From CAZIKB01 sp964539665 (GTDB taxonomy: Bacteria; Zhuqueibacterota; Zhuqueibacteria; Oceanimicrobiales; Oceanimicrobiaceae), in contig CAZIKB010000195.1 of the NCBI GenBank assembly GCA_964539665.1, positions 1-8,693 on the forward strand: a stretch of 8,693 nucleotides of DNA. The letters run 5' to 3'. The notes beneath the pieces are model-generated. The model saw nothing but the letters and a program-made list of their open reading frames with translations, made no database searches and was not told where the DNA came from. Both the position numbers and the translations under genes were made by a program. Each line of letters starts with the position of its first letter. Position 1 is the first letter of the stretch. Of this stretch, positions 1-5,987 are shown piece by piece.

Positions 1-138
1 CATAAAAAAACGCGGAGCCACCTTTTTCAACTAAAAATGGTATTGACTCTAATTTTGCACGCACATAATCCGACATACATCACTGTCATTCATTATATTG
101 AACTGTTGGTTTCAAGAAGACGAATCCATGCTGCATTA

Positions 139-2103
139 CTATTTAAGCAAGATGAGCTTTCTGGTTTCAACAAATGTACCAGCTTTTATTATGTAAAAAT
201 AAACTCCGTTTGCAATATCGTAGGCATTCCACACGGCTCTGTATTGTCCAGGAGGCAGCTCCTCATCAACTAAAGTAGAAACTTCTTTCCCCAGGATGTC
301 GAAAATCTTCACAGTTACGTAGCTCCCATTTGGCAGATCGAAAGTAATCGTGGTCGAAGCATTGAAGGGATTTGGATAATTCTGATGAAGACTGAAGTTA
401 TTCGGGTTTTGTCCCTGTGGATGCGGTCTAATTGAGGTCGGCAGCTTGCGATCAATCAGTATTTGGCAATCCAGAGCGTCAATATTATCCTGCGATAGGA
501 GTCCAAGTTCAGAAGCCTGAGAAAACAATGAGAATGTTCCGGTGAAATCCGTGAAAAAGACGTCTGCGGGACTAAGACCGGAACCGAGTGACGGAGAACC
601 TGGAGCTAACGAAAACAGCGCGAAGTCCTGTCCTGGATTGAGAAATCCAAGTTGGGTCGTGTCCTGGAGGCATAATGCATCGAGATCATCGTCTTTATCA
701 AGACCGATATCCAGCACACCACTGGCAAACACACCAAATGAGCCCCCGGGCGGCCCTGCCATAAGGATGTCATCTGGAGAAGCTACACCGTCAACAGGGC
801 CGGGCCGGAAATCTGCGACAGTCATACCAATGGACACCGACCTGGCGTCAAAAGAAAAATATATATTACTGACGAGTTGATCAAGCCTGGCATCGAAATT
901 ATTATCATTTCCAACAAAAAACACATTACCAAACTCCAATGCATCAGTATCTTCGGGATTGTTTCCACCTGGCCAACCCGGTGGGTTCCCAGGCAGCAGA
1001 CAATTCGATGCAGTCGCGTTCCGGTTTGTAACCGTCATATTGGCTATAAGGCACGTCGCATCTTTCTCGTCAAACATCAATAAGTTTTGACCATTCAGTG
1101 GGGTGAGAAAGATGTCGGCCATATGTTCAGGTGGCGCAGGTGCATCCGGCGCACCGAAATTGCTGCCGGTTGTGACTTCAAAATTAACTGAAGTTCCTGC
1201 CGCACCGATTGAGGCGTTATCTACCGAAAAAGACAAAGCAGCGATATCTAAGGAGTCGATCAGTACATCATCCATCCCAAATGACAATGCATCAATGTTG
1301 TCAGTGGTGTCCGGTGTGCCGGCAAACAGTCCCAGAAGAGCAGGTTCAATACGACCGACCGGCGGCCAGCCAAACGCAGGAGGTGCGGATTCAACTATTC
1401 CGGCGCCAAAAAACGAGCGTCCGGTAAAGTTGAATGGTCCAAGGCTGGCAAGATCCAGGTTGCCTCCGGGCACGACTGAAAATAACGGATTCTCGAGCTT
1501 GTGAGCAGCCTGAATAATGGTTGCCAGTGCAACTCCCCGGGAATCTAACAATTTCACGCCACCGTTGTCAAAACGGTGTCGGTAAGCTGTGCCAATCGGC
1601 GGAATGCATAAAATTTGGGCCTGCACGTGAAGAGGTTCTTCATTGAATAAGTTAACTTCCGCTCCAAAAAGAGAAGCTGTCACCTGGATAAATACATCAA
1701 AAAAACTATCGGCTGGAAAGTCCAATTCCGGATCAGGATTACTGTCCATTATTCGGCCCATTGAAGGAATTTCAGGATGTAGAGTTATCCTGAGTGGGCC
1801 CAGTATGCTGCTTTTACCATGAAGATTCATTTCGACGATTTCAGTTTCGATGAATTTTTTTCCCGTGGAATCAATCATTGGATAACTTCTGCTAATAACC
1901 GTAGGACCGGAGACATAAACAGTCTCTGTGACGCCGCTCACTACGTCTATGGAGAGCTGCACCACTCCCAAAGATTGCGAGTGATCATTTCCTGCTTCAG
2001 GAAACTGATAACATGGCAAAACCTGACCTGAAACCGACTCTATGTATAATAAAAAGAAAACGACGAACATGTTGACCGTAATCACTGCTAATTTGTTTTT
2101 CAT
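139..2103 (-). CDS. Secreted repeat protein with C-terminal T9SS-type sorting domain, function unknown
   Basis: The product has 654 residues. I chose the ATG at 2103 because AGGAGG lies 5 bases before it and a signal peptide follows directly (hydrophobic core about residues 5-22, likely cleavage after VSG at residue 26). The open frame continues to an ATG at 2184, but that start has no ribosome binding site and would bury the signal peptide. Residues about 268-547 hold three degenerate tandem units delimited by D-x-[IL]-DAL motifs (residues 268, 384, 471, 539). Each contains an [LYF]-FS-[VFL] strand with S-[IVL]-G (about 289, 414, 494) and a [DP]-[DA]-[IV] step (about 328, 443, 512). Residues 569-654 (NFSLHQNYPNPFN to the RKLILLK end) match the T9SS type A sorting / FlgD-Ig-like tails common in Calditrichota and Ignavibacteria. 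Such tails direct export across the outer membrane and surface attachment or release. No catalytic motif was recognised. Six cysteines remain in the mature part. The export route is well supported; the role is unknown. Confidence 0.88.
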   Translation of the reverse strand: MKNKLAVITVNMFVVFFLLYIESVSGQVLPCYQFPEAGNDHSQSLGVVQLSIDVVSGVTETVYVSGPTVISRSYPMIDSTGKKFIETEIVEMNLHGKSSILGPLRITLHPEIPSMGRIMDSNPDPELDFPADSFFDVFIQVTASLFGAEVNLFNEEPLHVQAQILCIPPIGTAYRHRFDNGGVKLLDSRGVALATIIQAAHKLENPLFSVVPGGNLDLASLGPFNFTGRSFFGAGIVESAPPAFGWPPVGRIEPALLGLFAGTPDTTDNIDALSFGMDDVLIDSLDIAALSFSVDNASIGAAGTSVNFEVTTGSNFGAPDAPAPPEHMADIFLTPLNGQNLLMFDEKDATCLIANMTVTNRNATASNCLLPGNPPGWPGGNNPEDTDALEFGNVFFVGNDNNFDARLDQLVSNIYFSFDARSVSIGMTVADFRPGPVDGVASPDDILMAGPPGGSFGVFASGVLDIGLDKDDDLDALCLQDTTQLGFLNPGQDFALFSLAPGSPSLGSGLSPADVFFTDFTGTFSLFSQASELGLLSQDNIDALDCQILIDRKLPTSIRPHPQGQNPNNFSLHQNYPNPFNASTTITFDLPNGSYVTVKIFDILGKEVSTLVDEELPPGQYRAVWNAYDIANGVYFYIIKAGTFVETRKLILLK

Positions 2104-2192
2104 GATGTCCTCCTTTTTAGATTGTATTAATTTGGATTTACTATGCGTTGCATTTATCCTGGAGCTAGTTAAAACTGTTATCATTCTAAACC

Positions 2193-2217
2193 ATTATACT
2201 CAGCGTCAAAAAGTCAA
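2193..2217 (-). promoter_or_regulatory. Possible promoter of the secreted repeat protein gene
   Basis: Read on the minus strand, a perfect TATAAT (2193-2198) lies 13 bases after TTGACT (2212-2217). The -10 is ideal but the spacing is too short for a standard sigma70 site, so the -35 assignment is doubtful. A start near 2186 would give a leader of about 83 bases before the ATG at 2103. Confidence 0.35.
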
Positions 2218-2407
2218 TGTTCGAATATCCGACGAGTGGCAGCCATTTCTGGTTGTTTTAGTCCCATTGCTTTTGACATTAAACGACTACTTTCAAATAA
2301 TGCTTATAAATCGGGTTTTTCACAATTCAATGAACACCTCCAAGACTAATGATACCCGAACGACATACGCACTGAGCAAACGATACTGATTCTACGGAAG
2401 CGAAACT
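2218..2407. other. Intergenic stretch without recognised gene
   Basis: Together with the proposed promoter this fills the 304-bp gap between the propeller gene and the secreted-protein gene. The longest thing seen is a 21-codon minus-strand frame starting MSKAMG, with no ribosome binding site. A weak GAAG/CTTC 4-bp dyad lies next to the stop codon of the propeller gene around 2397-2409. No convincing terminator was found. Confidence 0.5.
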
Positions 2408-3487
2408 TCACAGGTTTATTAAACTATAAATCTTTACCATTTTGCTATCGCCTAATACAGCCGCTGCGGTGCCATTTAAGCCCATAACAATAGCATTGTT
2501 GGTATCATCCTGCGCTTTAAAGTCTTTATCCAGCAAGATCGGTTGCTTATCTTTTTCTTCGACTTTCCATAAAGCCACCTGACTTTCCGCTGCTGTCACC
2601 ATTCTCTTACCGTCCAAAGTCCATGCAATACCATTTAGCTCACTACCTTCTCCAATATTAAACTCGTTGACTGTTTCGCCGCTCTTAACATTTAGAAGCT
2701 GCACTTTCATACCTCCCCAACTGGTGGTTCCAGTCGCCAGAAACAGTCTATCTGGCGAAAAAGCAAGTGTACTTTCGAATCCATAAGCCCCATCGGTATT
2801 TCGCCACATTTCCCGCATCTCTGGCAGGCGATACAAAACGACTGTTCCCTGTGATCCTCTTTGCCCGAAGCCATCAGCGCCTCGCACAGCCAGGTGCACA
2901 CCATCAGAAGACAAAGCGAGAACTCCAGGCTCTTTTATTTTGGTGTCAATGATTTTTGCGGCAGCGCCGTCCTGAAGCGACCAAAAACGTAAACTGGATT
3001 CATCTTCGGAAATGCTTGCAAACTGCTCGAGGGCCGGGATGTACTTTATCGCCGTTATCTTAATGTTCTTAGACATGTATTTAGCCGATGCAGGATCGGC
3101 CTTTGTAAGCTTAGGATTCGGAATTCCTGCCGCACTCCAAATCTTTTTGCCGGTGCTCACTTCAATTAAACTTACTCCTTTACCACCACCGATGACGATT
3201 TGCTTACTGTCCGGCGTAAATGCTACTCGCAGGATTTCCTGACCAATATTAATTGATTTTTCCAGTTTGCCAGTCTGAAAACTTACCAGGTAAAGTTTAC
3301 TACTTGTCCCGATTGCCAAAGTATTCCCATCCGGCGAAACGGTTATGGCATGTAAATAACGTGAAACATAAAGAATATGGCGTACACTCCCTTGCCCTTT
3401 CTCTACCCGGTAATCATTATCTTGTGCGGCCATTTTTCCAAAATAAAACAATAAAATGGAAATTAAGATAGAAACTGTTCTGATCAT
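2408..3487 (-). CDS. Exported WD40-like seven-blade beta-propeller protein
   Basis: The product has 359 residues. The start is the ATG at 3487, preceded by AGGAGG with a 7-base gap. An in-frame ATG pair at 3520 would place non-hydrophobic residues before the signal peptide and lacks its own binding site. Residues 1-21 form a signal peptide (core SILISILLFYF, likely cleavage after MAA), so the protein acts in the periplasm or beyond. Seven strand sets of the type xAFSPDGxxLAxGxxxxVxLxxVxTGE start near residues 48, 88, 144, 190, 241, 287 and 334. That is the count expected for a closed seven-blade propeller, a fold that usually serves as a binding platform. The canonical GH and WD dipeptides are mostly absent (FWSL and LWKV come closest), so it is better called WD40-like or YVTN-like. 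There is no sorting tail like that of the downstream gene. No catalytic motif or known partner was found. Confidence 0.85.
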   Translation of the reverse strand: MIRTVSILISILLFYFGKMAAQDNDYRVEKGQGSVRHILYVSRYLHAITVSPDGNTLAIGTSSKLYLVSFQTGKLEKSINIGQEILRVAFTPDSKQIVIGGGKGVSLIEVSTGKKIWSAAGIPNPKLTKADPASAKYMSKNIKITAIKYIPALEQFASISEDESSLRFWSLQDGAAAKIIDTKIKEPGVLALSSDGVHLAVRGADGFGQRGSQGTVVLYRLPEMREMWRNTDGAYGFESTLAFSPDRLFLATGTTSWGGMKVQLLNVKSGETVNEFNIGEGSELNGIAWTLDGKRMVTAAESQVALWKVEEKDKQPILLDKDFKAQDDTNNAIVMGLNGTAAAVLGDSKMVKIYSLINL

Positions 3488-3564
3488 TCTTGTTCCTCCT
3501 ACTGAATTAGTTGCCATCATTTTACTATATTTGATTGTAACACGAATACTTCTTTCACTTTTGA

Positions 3565-3681
3565 CTAAATGCAGTGCAAGTGGTCAGGAAGCAAACATAT
3601 TGCCTCAACTTTGAATGGATACTTTTCTTCGACTCTTTCCAAACCTACCCGTAAAATGGACGCGCGAGTATTGAAGTTAAG
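3565..3681 (-). pseudogene. Remnant of a REP-associated tyrosine transposase (RAYT, IS200-like), middle part
   Basis: Read on the minus strand from 3654, the frame gives LRVGLERVEEKYPF, KVEAICLL and PDHLHCI before TAG at 3565-3567. The core PF-x(2)-[ED]AI-x-[VL]LPDHLHCI is the signature around the HxH (HUH) metal-binding pair of Y1/RAYT transposases, which act on REP palindromes. Normally WTLPEGD and the catalytic tyrosine region follow; here they are gone. The N-terminal third is also missing. Upstream codons to 3681 (LNFNTRASI) remain open but match the family poorly. The fragment lies in the gap between the nuclease and propeller genes, so it is a decayed copy. The motif is distinctive; the exact edges are uncertain. 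Confidence 0.75.
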
Positions 3682-3733
3682 CCCGCCCAATTTTAATCCA
3701 AAAACAGAAGATTCTTAATTCCTTAAAAGTGGT

Positions 3734-3761
3734 AATCATTATTACATATTTCATAATGATT
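3734..3761. terminator. AT-rich inverted repeat over the nuclease stop codon, possible weak terminator
   Basis: AATCATTAT (3734-3742) and ATAATGATT (3753-3761) are perfect 9-bp inverted copies with a 10-base loop. The stop codon (3751-3753) lies at the inner edge of one arm. Only a short TTTT follows on the minus strand and the stem is AT-rich, so termination would be weak; it may instead protect the mRNA 3' end or bind a protein. Confidence 0.4.
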
Positions 3762-5103
3762 CTGGAAATTTTGCAGCTATTTCTTCTTGCTTTTCTCTTT
3801 TAAGCATTTCACTTTCTCGGATAGCAACTGATTCACGGTATTCTTTTGCCTCTGCCAACTTAGTAAATTCAATTTGTCCATTATTTGGGGAAACGGCAGA
3901 GGATATTTCATCTAAGTTAGCTTTAAAAAATTCTTTCCTCTGATTTACGAGATTAACACGCCTTTCATCAAATATTTTATGTAATCCACTCTCTAATTCA
4001 GGAGCATTTTCGGAATAAATCATGGCATGAACATCAAAAGCAAAGGGTACCGATGCATCCCCCAATTCTCTAACACGATCTGTTGGTTCTAATCGTCTGG
4101 TTAAGCCAATTTTATACACATTTTCGCCAAATGATCCTATATTTGATATTATATAAACATGACCTGATTTGGTGAGTTGTGCCCTCGAAAGTGCACGTTC
4201 TTTATTTTCCTGTGCTTCTTTAAGTTTTTCTTCCAAAAGCTTCATTTTCTCGTTGAGTTTTCCAACTTTATCGCCATGTGCCTCACTTAACTCTGCATTT
4301 GCTTGTTCTAAGGCTTTTTGATAACGATTCTCATCTTGTTCTGCTTCTTTCGTGGCCTTCTCAATTTCTTTTTGCACTTTCTCTTCCTCTCGCATCTGCT
4401 CTCTTATACGCCGTTGCTCTTCTTTTTCCTCATAGAGCTTTTCCTGATATTCATGCGCTAAATGTAACTCGTCCAGTCTTAAATGGAGGTATTGTGATGT
4501 AATTTCAATATGATTTGGTTCAGCCAATTTATTTAATGCGTCAAAGGCTTTATTTATTCGTTCCTCCATTTTATCAACATTGTTCCACTTTGCTTTCAGT
4601 ATTGCAGAATCACATTCACCATTAAAGGCACGCAAAATAATCTTTATATTTCTGTTTGTCATCTTGCGACCTTCTGCTTTACTACCGCTTACTTCCCATT
4701 GTGTAAGGCATATTGCAGCATTTTTATCTCTAATTACATCTTTTTGTCTATTTCTAATTTCAATGATTTCCTTTTTGTATCTGTCAGAAGTATCAAAATC
4801 AAAGTGAGGCTTATAAATGCCAAAGGAGATGAAATCTAAATCTTCTTCTAATATGCTTACTTCCTTAATTAAACTATCATAAACAAGCCGCTTGGAATTG
4901 TAGCTATCCTTTAGTTGATTTTCTCGAGATAAAAGCTCGTCAACTTCTTTTTGAACTTTTTCTTTTTCCTTATCTATATCTATAACATCTTTAAATCTTA
5001 TAGATAACTGTCTATAGCTCTTGGATTTTTTAATATAAAGAACGATAAAGAGAATAGTGAAAACTGTAAAAACAATCACAGAAACGAAAAGGTACAAATC
5101 CAT
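3751..5103 (-). CDS. Membrane-anchored DUF4041 + GIY-YIG (T5orf172/MUG113-type) nuclease, SNIPE-like
   Basis: The product has 450 residues, started by ATG at 5103 with AGGAGG 5 bases upstream. In order: one transmembrane helix (residues 3-24) followed by KKSKSYR, which predicts a cytoplasmic body; a coiled coil (about 44-90); a DUF4041 region (about 125-220, core ILRAFNGECDSAI and YLHLRLDELHLAHEYQEK); a long charged coiled coil (about 220-310); and a GIY-YIG domain (about 313-400). In that last domain HVYIIS (315-320) stands for GIY and VYKIG (329-333) for YIG. R343/R345, E371 in the LESGLH motif and REKEFF-like QRKEFF (388-393) fit the T5orf172 branch, so the active site looks intact. From memory of the literature, this architecture is that of SNIPE, an E. 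coli inner-membrane nuclease that cuts phage DNA during injection; that role here is inference. The gene is AT-richer than its neighbours and flanked by transposase debris, suggesting transfer. Many phages and prophages also carry DUF4041 proteins, so a phage origin is an alternative. Confidence 0.9.
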   Translation of the reverse strand: MDLYLFVSVIVFTVFTILFIVLYIKKSKSYRQLSIRFKDVIDIDKEKEKVQKEVDELLSRENQLKDSYNSKRLVYDSLIKEVSILEEDLDFISFGIYKPHFDFDTSDRYKKEIIEIRNRQKDVIRDKNAAICLTQWEVSGSKAEGRKMTNRNIKIILRAFNGECDSAILKAKWNNVDKMEERINKAFDALNKLAEPNHIEITSQYLHLRLDELHLAHEYQEKLYEEKEEQRRIREQMREEEKVQKEIEKATKEAEQDENRYQKALEQANAELSEAHGDKVGKLNEKMKLLEEKLKEAQENKERALSRAQLTKSGHVYIISNIGSFGENVYKIGLTRRLEPTDRVRELGDASVPFAFDVHAMIYSENAPELESGLHKIFDERRVNLVNQRKEFFKANLDEISSAVSPNNGQIEFTKLAEAKEYRESVAIRESEMLKREKQEEIAAKFPESL

Positions 5104-5203
5104 GTTAGCCTCCTGAATAAAATTTTCAATAGACCATTTTTTGTATACTTGGACGTTTTAATTATCCTCGTTGCGCCTATCAATCAAATACCAGCAAAGT
5201 AGT

Positions 5204-5227
5204 TTGGATTCGTTTTCTTGAATCCAA
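5204..5227. repeat. Short palindrome (8-bp stem, 8-base loop)
   Basis: TTGGATTC (5204-5211) and GAATCCAA (5220-5227) are perfect inverted copies. It lies about 100 bases upstream of the nuclease start and just past the putative RAYT C-terminal remnant on the minus strand. It could be a REP-type site left by that transposase or an operator. No T-run follows on either strand, so it is not a classical terminator. Confidence 0.55.
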
Positions 5228-5274
5228 CATTCACCCCTAAATGTATTTTCATTGGCACAACAGATATCGATGCA

Positions 5275-5331
5275 ACCCTACTCTTCTGGATAGTAATCCA
5301 ATCTAAGGTAACGGTGGAATCTCAACCACAC
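5275..5331 (-). pseudogene. Probable C-terminal remnant of a RAYT transposase
   Basis: The minus strand encodes VWLRFHRYLRLDYYPEE, then TAG, then G. RAYT proteins typically end with W-x(3)-SFHRY-x(2)-G-x-Y-x(2)-DWG. The match covers FHRY, the following RL, the YY-P-E run and the G after a TAG where the family has tryptophan (TGG to TAG would explain it). Two residues are missing between W and F, and the usual glycine is D. The frame is closed by TGA 24 bases upstream. It is therefore a decayed piece. It lies 5' of the nuclease gene, whereas the RAYT middle piece lies 3' of it, so the two are either two copies or a rearranged one. Confidence 0.5.
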
Positions 5332-5526
5332 TTCTTGACTTTTTACTGCCAATCAGGGGGATTAAATAAGTTGCCCCATATATTTTTCTAATTTATTGTT
5401 TATAGCTAAGGATGTCATTTTATCCCGCCTCAGTGTTGTTATTCCCTTCCTCGTGTGCTGGCGCTGGTGATTGGTGAATGATAGAGTTGTGTGAAATATC
5501 CTGTATCAGGAGAATAACAATTGTGA

Positions 5527-5555
5527 AAGATAATTAATATTTTCTGTGATGTCAA
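5527..5555 (-). promoter_or_regulatory. Sigma70-type promoter reading toward the nuclease gene
   Basis: On the minus strand a perfect TTGACA (5550-5555) is followed after 17 bases by TATCTT (5527-5532), predicting a start near 5520. Downstream lies a GAGGCGGG-preceded ATG (5416-5418) that opens only an 18-codon frame (MTSLAINNKLEKYMGQLI), then the RAYT-like remnant, then the nuclease gene 417 bases away. The promoter may have served a lost gene and could now drive the nuclease with a long leader. Confidence 0.5.
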
Positions 5556-5584
5556 GGAAAAAGTACTGGGGGATGAAAAAAACA

Positions 5585-5624
5585 GGACACGGAGAGCACG
5601 GAGTTACGCAGTGGACGCGGAGAA
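5585..5624. repeat. CGGAG-type interspersed repeat patch
   Basis: Four loosely periodic units (ACACGGAG, GCACGGAG, TACGCAG, GACGCGGAG) follow one another at 8-11-base steps. I recognise this wording (CACGGAG/CGCAGAG/CGCGGAG) from non-coding repeats scattered in many environmental bacterial genomes. A second patch lies at 8557-8586. Function is unknown. Confidence 0.5.
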
Positions 5625-5746
5625 GGTGAATCAGGGAATATGGGTTTATGAAATAGGGCAATAAGAATTTAACAGAATAGAGTCAAAAGTGATTTGCTTT
5701 AGCTGGACTATTTATGGATAAAATCAAATTTTTATTTTGTTTTAAC

Positions 5747-5775
5747 TTGAAATCGCACTCAAATTAAACTATATT
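5747..5775 (+). promoter_or_regulatory. Sigma70-type promoter for the substrate-binding/TolC fusion gene
   Basis: TTGAAA (5747-5752) is separated by exactly 17 bases from TATATT (5770-5775), each five of six matches to consensus. The predicted start is near 5782, at the left target duplication of the MITE-like element, giving a leader of about 205 bases that contains the whole element. Without the insertion the leader would be about 72 bases, so this may be the ancestral promoter of the gene. Confidence 0.55.
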
Positions 5776-5785
5776 GTAACACTAT

Positions 5786-5913
5786 GATTGACCGAAAACT
5801 CGATTCTAGATGTCATTCCAGCGATCTTTTATGCTGGAATCTCCTCATTTCAGGCAGGAGATTCCTGCTAAAAACATGCAGGAATGACAAGAAAAGGCTG
5901 TTTTCGGTCAATC
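5786..5913. mobile_element. MITE-like element with 14-bp terminal inverted repeats and 5-bp target duplication
   Basis: GATTGACCGAAAAC (5786-5799) and its perfect inverse GTTTTCGGTCAATC (5900-5913) bound a 128-bp element with no coding capacity. ACTAT occurs immediately outside both ends (5781-5785 and 5914-5918), as expected for a target-site duplication. The interior is almost wholly palindromic: an inner 9-bp inverted repeat TGTCATTCC/GGAATGACA (5811-5819, 5881-5889) encloses two hairpin units. No transposase with matching ends is in the window, so it would be a non-autonomous element mobilised in trans. Extending the repeats by one base (T/A) is possible and would shrink the duplication to CTA. 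Confidence 0.8.
5812..5888. repeat. Inverted pair of REP-like palindromic units (BIME-like)
   Basis: Unit 1 (5812-5845) reads GTCATTCCAGC, a 10-base loop, then GCTGGAATCTCCT. Unit 2 (5856-5888) is the same unit in reverse orientation with GTCATTCCTGC, a 9-base loop and GCAGGAATCTCCT. Each forms an 8-bp stem (5815-5822 with 5833-5840; 5861-5868 with 5878-5885). One stem pair is A-T in unit 1 and T-A in unit 2, with both sides changed. The GTCATTCC...GGAAT layout resembles REP elements served by RAYT transposases. Confidence 0.75.
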
Positions 5914-5935
5914 ACTATTAAATTGATCAACTGCT

Positions 5936-5966
5936 TTGATTAACACCAACCAAAACAAAATATAAT
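5936..5966 (+). promoter_or_regulatory. Alternative promoter just upstream of the fusion gene
   Basis: TTGATT (5936-5941) and a perfect TATAAT (5961-5966) are 19 bases apart. Transcription would begin near 5973, leaving only about 15 leader bases with the GGAGGG ribosome binding site (5975-5980) almost at the 5' end. That geometry is poor, so I rank it below the site at 5747-5775. Confidence 0.3.
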
Positions 5967-5987
5967 TAGATACCGGAGGGTATTTTA

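Larger units (their letters stand above)
5104..5780. other. Long intergenic region of repeat and transposon debris
   Basis: Between the divergent nuclease and fusion genes no intact coding sequence is visible. It holds a palindrome, a RAYT-like fragment, an orphan minus-strand promoter with a tiny truncated frame, a CGGAG-type repeat patch and a plus-strand promoter. A 5-bp TCCTG/CAGGA hairpin (about 5499-5511) was also seen. No strong promoter directly before the nuclease ATG was found; TATACA on the minus strand near 5144 lacks a -35 match. Confidence 0.6.

Noticed and set aside
1..30. Possible terminator for the secreted-protein gene (T7 run on the minus strand after GGTGGCTCCGCG)
   Set aside because: Only an A5/T5 stem can form; there is no G+C-rich stem before the T run.
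37..273. 78-codon plus-strand frame overlapping the end of the secreted-protein gene
   Set aside because: No ribosome binding site or recognisable motif was seen, and about half of it is antisense to the conserved sorting tail.
542..1504. Plus-strand open frames inside the secreted-protein gene
   Set aside because: They are antisense to a gene with clear motifs, are rich in P, S and R as expected for shadows, and have no ribosome binding sites.
2104..2184. N-terminal extension of the secreted-protein frame to an ATG at 2184
   Set aside because: It lacks a ribosome binding site, would place 27 polar residues before the signal peptide, and starts at about the predicted transcription start; AGGAGG precedes the ATG at 2103.
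3488..3520. N-terminal extension of the propeller frame to an ATG pair at 3520
   Set aside because: The 11 extra residues are translated from the AGGAGG region that serves the ATG at 3487, and they would precede the signal peptide.
5585..5624. CRISPR-like array
   Set aside because: The units are 8-11 bases, degenerate and without spacers.
5786..5913. Riboswitch or attenuator as the primary identity of this structured leader
   Set aside because: Perfect terminal inverted repeats and a target duplication identify it as an inserted element first; any regulatory role is secondary.
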